Source: Cinclus cinclus (Eukaryota; Chordata; Aves; Passeriformes; Cinclidae). From it: a stretch of 64,000 bases of DNA. Below the pieces are notes generated by a model that saw nothing but the letters and a program-made list of their open reading frames with translations, did not search any database and was not told the DNA's origin. How positions within the stretch are numbered: position 1 is the stretch's first letter; every line of letters begins with the position of its first letter. A program made the translations under genes and the position numbers. This document shows positions 58,925-64,000 of this stretch, piece by piece. Location: assembly GCF_963662255.1 (NCBI RefSeq), contig NC_085072.1, positions 6,163,001 to 6,227,000 of the forward strand. The letters are read 5' to 3'.

Positions 58925-60323
58925 TATTACAGGATTTTTATTTCAAATGGTCTTGTAAATGATCATCATCTGTCTGTACTTAAAATTCATTAGAGTTATA
59001 AGGACTCCAGCCACCCAAGCCCCCCTCCCCAGCAGAGATTTACGAGGAGGCATTTTTGATCCTGTTTTGGCTTTGGAACCAGAGCTGCCCACAGAAGGTG
59101 GGCTCTTCCCTACTTTGCACCCATCTTGCAGCCTTTCTCTTTTCATTCTATCAACATCCATGCTGAAGTGTGGACACCCAGCACATCCACTGGGGGTTCT
59201 GAGGCTTTTCACACACACAGCCCAGACTCTGCTGTGTACAATTTGCAGTTGTCTTGCTGCAAGCAACCATGTCCTGGGTATGTCATGCACAAACAGAGCA
59301 GTCTCAACCAGCAACCAATAAATATTCACAGGTTCCAAAAGACCCAGCTTCCCACAGCCAAAAATAATTATGAATGAAACAGGCAAAGGGGAAAAATTTA
59401 AAGAGGAAAATCTGAAAAATTAATTGGAAGTTGTTAGATAAAAATTTACTAGCAGTTCAATGCTTCATAAGTCCCCCTTTGGAAAGGTCTTACATCACAG
59501 TTAGCGGAAGAAATGCAAACTGCAGCATCATATATCTATGCATAGCAAAGTGCCTGCTGGAATTTGATAGCAGTAAGATAGTAATCCTATTTAAGGAAAT
59601 CAAGCAATTTATATTAAATCAAGCAAGGAAGGATTTTATATATTATGGCAAATTAAAAGTGATTCTTTCAACAACAGCTGGACAAGGACAGTTTGTACAG
59701 TATTCACAGGGCTTTCATTGACCAATAATGAAACTTGCCTGGCATTTCCCCTGCTCTTTTCATTTATATATTCACCAAATTTCCATCCCACAACATTACA
59801 TCAGGACCATGACATTCAGGCTGGGATCACCCTCTGTGCCAAGGCATGCATAAGAATCAAGCAAACAAATCCTGCTTGTTTAGACATCCTCAAGGGAAGT
59901 TTGTTCAGGTTTCACAGCTCAGATCTCTGCTGATTTCATCTACCTGGGACACATTCCCACTGTCTGCCATGCTGACATGCAGCACACAAGACCAAGCCCT
60001 TTCTCTTCACCCCCACGGCAGAACATGCCCTGGGACATGCCAAGTGAGTGAAGAGCAGAAACCCCTGTTGAGCAGTGAGGGACAGTCCAGGTATCCCAAA
60101 TCCAGGTATCCCAGTGTTAGTTCCTCCTGGGGAGGAGGAAGACCTGCCTGCCTGCCCTCCTGCCTGTCCCCCTCCAGGCAGGGAAATATTGACACTGAAG
60201 AGGACTCTGCTGCAGCTCATCCTTGCTGCAAGTGCCTGTCTTCAGTTAGATGGAAAGCCTTCAGCAGTTTTCTCATCCCCAGGGATTTTGGGTGGCATTA
60301 TGGCCCCAGTCTGCCTTCTACAC
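58925..60323. other. Unannotated intron 2 sequence
   Basis: No named repeat or exon. Strongly AT-rich between about 59340 and 59800, with one 97-codon frame (59431-59721) that shows no domain. Confidence 0.4.
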
Positions 60324-60700
60324 AGAGTCACAAAGTCACAGAATAGTCTTATTTGGAAGGGACCCACAAAGATCATCAGGTCCAACTCCCAGCCCTGTAC
60401 AGCACCATCCCCAAGAGTCACACCTTGGTGCCAAGTTGTCCAAATGCTTTTTGAACTGTCAGGCTTGGGGCCATGACCAATTCACTCCCCTGACACCATA
60501 AAAGGCCCTTGGGTCCTGTCACTGCTCATAGAGAGATCAGTGCCTGCCACTCATCTTCTTCTCCAGGGGCTGAGCAGAACAAGTGCCCTCAGCTGCTCCT
60601 CACATGGTTTCCCCTCAAGGCCCTTCACCATCTTCACTGCCCTGCTTTGGATGCTCTGTAATAGTTTAATATCTACAATCTTATGCTCCTTATTACATGC
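60324..60700 (-). mobile_element. CR1 LINE fragment, minus orientation
   Basis: Begins with complement of a tail ('agtcacagaatagtcttatt', 'tggaagggacccacaaagat'), continues through 'aagagtcacaccttggtgcc', 'cagctgctcctcacatggtt' and 'cccttcaccatcttcactgc'. It resembles the subfamily of the 15460 remnant more than the other copies. Confidence 0.9.
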
Positions 60701-62199
60701 TGGATAAACCAGATGAGAAACAGATTGGAGCAACTGAAGACACAATTTACAAAATTCAGTTCAAGGTGAACCAAAACTGATGTTCTGGGGCTTTGGTCAA
60801 CCCCAAAAATTTCTTCTAACCTGAGAAAAAATAGTTTCATCTTCAGGTTACTTCTTAACATTTACTCTTTTACTGTGAGTAAAACCCTAAAACAAAATGG
60901 TACTTCAAATTATGTTTGCTTTATTGCCAAAAATTTCTTAGGTGGTTGAACCTTATGAAAAAAATCTAAGGTTCCTCAGCAAAAAAATTGCCAATTTCAA
61001 CCCAGATTTTCAAATCTCCTTTTCAAGATTCTATTAAATGATCTAATGCTCCAAAACATCCCAGGAACTCTTGACACCCCTTGTCCTTCATCTATAACCC
61101 TTATCTTCTTCAACAGAGGAAGTCCAGGTTCCTCTGGCTCATCCTCAAAGAGCTCTCCTGCACTTGCCCATGATTATCTGATTGTATCTTCTCTCTCATT
61201 AGATGTAGCCCATTAGCCCAGGGTCCCATGGAGGAGAGTTGTTGTTTCATACCTGTCACAATTCCTCCTCTTTCTGTTCCTCTATTTTAGCATCACCCCA
61301 GGCTTCTCATGAAAGTGAAGTTTCACAGAAGTCAGAGATCAGCTGGACTCATGGCTGAGCTTGTGCATGGAGCTGGGATTCAGCCGAGGAAAAGGGACAA
61401 TGGGGAAAGGGGAAGACAGCTGCAAAAATGGGTGGATGAAGCACGTGTGTCCCATGGATAACAAGGACAAATGTGCCTGGTTTCACTGCTGGGGAGCCCT
61501 GCAAATCCAGGTCATTGGGCCCACTTGAGCCCTGAGTACATTAGTCCTGTGCACACACCCAAACTGTGTGGAGGCCCACGAGGAAACAAGGAGAGCAGGG
61601 AGGCACTGAGGGTCCTGAGGACAGCAGAGCAATCAGCCAAGGCACCCATGACACCAGGGTGTGTCACCATGACACAGCCAGGCTGGGTCCTGCTGGGCAT
61701 TTCTGCACTGGCTCGTCTCCGCTCCGGACACCAAACGTGTCCCAGTGGGATCCCAGGGGATGCTGTGCTCAGGGCACAGATGAGGGTACAGGGGCTGCTC
61801 CAGCTCACTCCCTGTGTGGTCTGGGTAAAGTTATTTTCACTGCCAGTGCTCCATGTGTCCAATAATAAGAGCTGGCCTCAGGAGTGCTCTGTTCGCTGTT
61901 TGTTTTTACTGAGATCTGCTCAGGAAGGTGCTGCGAGTGCAATTAGCTCTCATGCTCAAGGGATGGCCAGAGATTCTGCAGACCCAGCTGCCTTCGAAGA
62001 GGCAATGGGAGAGGGGCTCTCGGTGGCCTTGCAGCAGGCCGTGCTCCCCTCTGCTCCCCAGCCTCCACCTCCAGAGGCAGGAGAGGCTGCGTGAGCAGGC
62101 AAGGTCCCAGCCCAGGCACTCACCAGACTTCCCCTCCAGAGAAAACCTGCACAGATAGAGGTGTTCAGAGCCGGGCCTCACGCAGGCAGGGAGCAGCCC
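60701..62199. other. Unannotated intron 2 sequence
   Basis: No exon or named repeat recognised. The 207-codon frame at 61471-62094 has no domain and no sign of being a gene. Confidence 0.45.
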
Positions 62200-62520
62200 A
62201 GAGTTTAGTATGTCTCCTCTTTGTTTCTTTCCTTTTTTTCCTTCTTTTCTTTCTCCATTTTTGGCAGCAGGAAGATTGTTTAAAGTTGCTAATAAATTCC
62301 AGTTAATGAAGCCTGAAAAGCCAGAGCTGGGAGCCAAGAGAAACAACAGCAATCAGTACAGAAGGAATAGAAAGAGATCTTGAAAGCCGGCCTGGGAATA
62401 ATAACATGTTGAAATGTGTTCGCCGGCAAGGGCTTTGTTACCGCACTTTGAATCCAAGCACGAGCACTCGGTGCCAAGAAGAGAAATTGCTGCCAAGGGC
62501 AGGTGTTCATTGCCATTCAC
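62200..62520 (+). promoter_or_regulatory. Candidate conserved element with a strong splice acceptor
   Basis: A long pyrimidine tract (62211-62262) ends in TTGGCAG at 62267, a near-ideal 3' splice site, followed within 30 bases by a poly(A) hexamer AATAAA (62291-62296). Beyond it lies repeat-free sequence with CTTTGTT and CTTTGAA motifs and two CCGGC cores. It may be a conserved enhancer, an alternative terminal exon, or both; no conserved peptide follows the acceptor. Confidence 0.3.
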
Positions 62521-64000
62521 CTCTTGCTTCAGGGCACAGCGGCAAGATCAGACCCCTTCCCAGCCACTGGCTCTTTCACCTGCCTCTTCTCAGGCCCCGA
62601 GGGCACAGGGACTCACCTTCACGGGAGTGCCAGTGCCGTGGTGGCAGCGCAGCAGCCTCAGCACCACACGCTCAGGACCCGCTGTGGCCTCCTCTGCCAG
62701 GCTGGGGGACCAAGAAACAGCACAAAAGCAAAATTAAATAAAGTACAGGCATGTGTGCTGGGAATGGGAATGGGAATGCAGCAGCCTTCTTGTCCTCCCT
62801 TACACGTGTGAGAGAACCCCCTTCTCACTCCTCTTCCCATGTGGATCCAGACACCAACTGAGTCATCACAGTTTAGAGGTCACCAGTGCTGTTCTTGGGT
62901 GCCCTTATCTGCTGTTAGAGCACCCCCACCCCCTCATCAGCTCCCAGGCATCTGGAACATCCACCCTGCGGTGTCCAGCACAGGGTCTCACTCCAAGGCA
63001 ATATCACTCTTGCAGGAGGCAGTACTGCAGTGCTGCTGGCAGTGGGGCATGATTCCTTCGGGAGCAACAGCTCTTCTGTGGAAGGGGGGCTGGCATTTCT
63101 GGGCAATGCTCACGTGTGCTGGCACTGTGGTGAGGAGCTGTTCCTGGAGCAGTGCAGCAATGTGGCTGAAGTAGGGGACTCCTGAGACAGTAGCTTTGGT
63201 GGGTCTCCACGACACATCAGGCTGGAGAGGTCTCTTATGGAGATGTAAACACTTGTAGGGCCATGACCTTGCTTTGCCATGCTGAGTTTTGGAGGCAGAA
63301 TCACTGGTCCCTTGGTAGTCACCTTGCCTGACACAGCCCTCTGTTTCCAGGTGTCTATAGCTAAAGAGCTACAGCTCTGAATTCTTGGTCTCTGTGGTTC
63401 CCCCAGGGTTCTGCACAGCTCCTGTGCAGAGAAAGCAGAGGATGGTGCTGCTCATAAATTTAGTGGGTGAGCAAAAACACAGAAAGTGTTAAAGGATAAT
63501 TCCTCTGATGAAGCCTTACAAAGGTCATCTCTGTGCGTGGTGTGAGGACTGTGCTTAGCACTGGCTAAGGCGCAGGTGAGGACAGGAAAGAAGGGCTTCT
63601 AAGGGGTTCTCTATCATGAGCATTGACCAATGAGGCCCATATTGCAGCTGACCAAATCAAATTAAAAATGTTTTGAAAATTTAGAGATTTCCATTCTATT
63701 TCTACTCCTTTTAGACCAGGGAGAGTGTTCAGCAACTGAAAAATCCTTGCTAGTTGGGATGGCTGGCCCCAGTTTTCCTGAAAACTGCTTTTCATATGAC
63801 TAACTTTGTTCTGGGTACCCCAAGTGGGGCACCAAAAGTAGGGTCAAAAGTGAAAACTGCTTTGAAGGTTTGGAGGGAGCAAATTGAAAACCTTTGCAGT
63901 TTATAATATAAAGAGATGGAGTAAAGGTGTTCAGTGTCCTGTTCATTAAGGAGCTGTGTCTTACTAATATTACTTGGCAAATGAATCCAAACTGGCTTGC
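62521..64000. other. Unannotated right end of window
   Basis: Nothing recognisable apart from a short (GGGAAT)3 at about 62760-62777. No LGR6 exon 3. Confidence 0.45.

Larger units (their letters stand above)
57721..64000 (+). other. LGR6 intron 2 (left part)
   Basis: Begins with GTGAGT. I searched by eye for exon 3 (expected peptide beginning R-L-x-G-N and ending near LQNNQL) and found none, so the intron exceeds 6.28 kb and exon 3 lies beyond the window. Confidence 0.85.

Noticed and set aside
61471..62094. 207-codon plus-strand frame in intron 2
   Set aside because: No domain, no splice sites in phase, and overlapping frames on the other strand.
1..64000. tRNA, rRNA or snRNA genes
   Set aside because: None recognised by eye on either strand; a tRNAscan/Rfam search was not possible.

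Overview
This is vertebrate, almost certainly avian, genomic DNA. About fifteen CR1 (chicken repeat 1) LINE copies are scattered through it on both strands, recognisable by the CR1 3' end (the 'CCAACCCAAACCATTCTRTGATTCT' type of tail, or its complement). It also carries an LTR of a type I associate with songbird endogenous retroviruses, so a passerine is the best guess. There is no prokaryotic gene content: nearly all long open frames are chance frames or follow from tandem repeats.

The one gene I recognise with confidence is LGR6, the leucine-rich-repeat R-spondin receptor, on the + strand. Only its first two coding exons are here. Exon 1 (ATG at 7773, donor at 7970) encodes the signal peptide and the cysteine-rich LRR N-terminal cap. 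Exon 2 (57649-57720) is exactly 72 bases, one 24-residue leucine-rich repeat. The exons join in matching phase across a 49.7 kb intron 1, which fills most of the window. Intron 2 begins at 57721 and runs off the right edge; no exon 3 is visible.

Layout. 1-7560 is upstream flank with one CR1 and a candidate minus-strand terminal exon plus AT-rich 3'UTR (about 5275 down to 4372) of an unrecognised transcript, which would be head-to-head with LGR6. 7560-7970 is the LGR6 promoter-proximal region and exon 1. 8-22 kb of intron 1 is GC-rich and holds a 25-bp minisatellite, a perfect (TCCTC)59 tract inside a CpG-rich block, an (ATCCC)16 tract and a motif-dense GC-rich block near 21.8-22.3 kb. 22-34 kb is mostly unique sequence with CR1 copies, including a CR1 nested in a CR1. 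34.8-36.3 kb is a solo-LTR-like element with a 39-bp minisatellite grown inside it. 36-57 kb holds further CR1 copies, a 222-bp G/T-only-like tract and one protein-like minus-strand frame (55659-55949) that I cannot identify. 57.6-64 kb holds exon 2, two CR1 copies and a very strong unexplained splice acceptor followed by a poly(A) signal.

I do not see a new multi-gene system. The points most worth checking are the two unidentified minus-strand exon-like frames, the LTR-internal minisatellite, the CpG block around (TCCTC)59, and the possible alternative terminal exon in intron 2. Family assignments come from recognition only; no database search was run.
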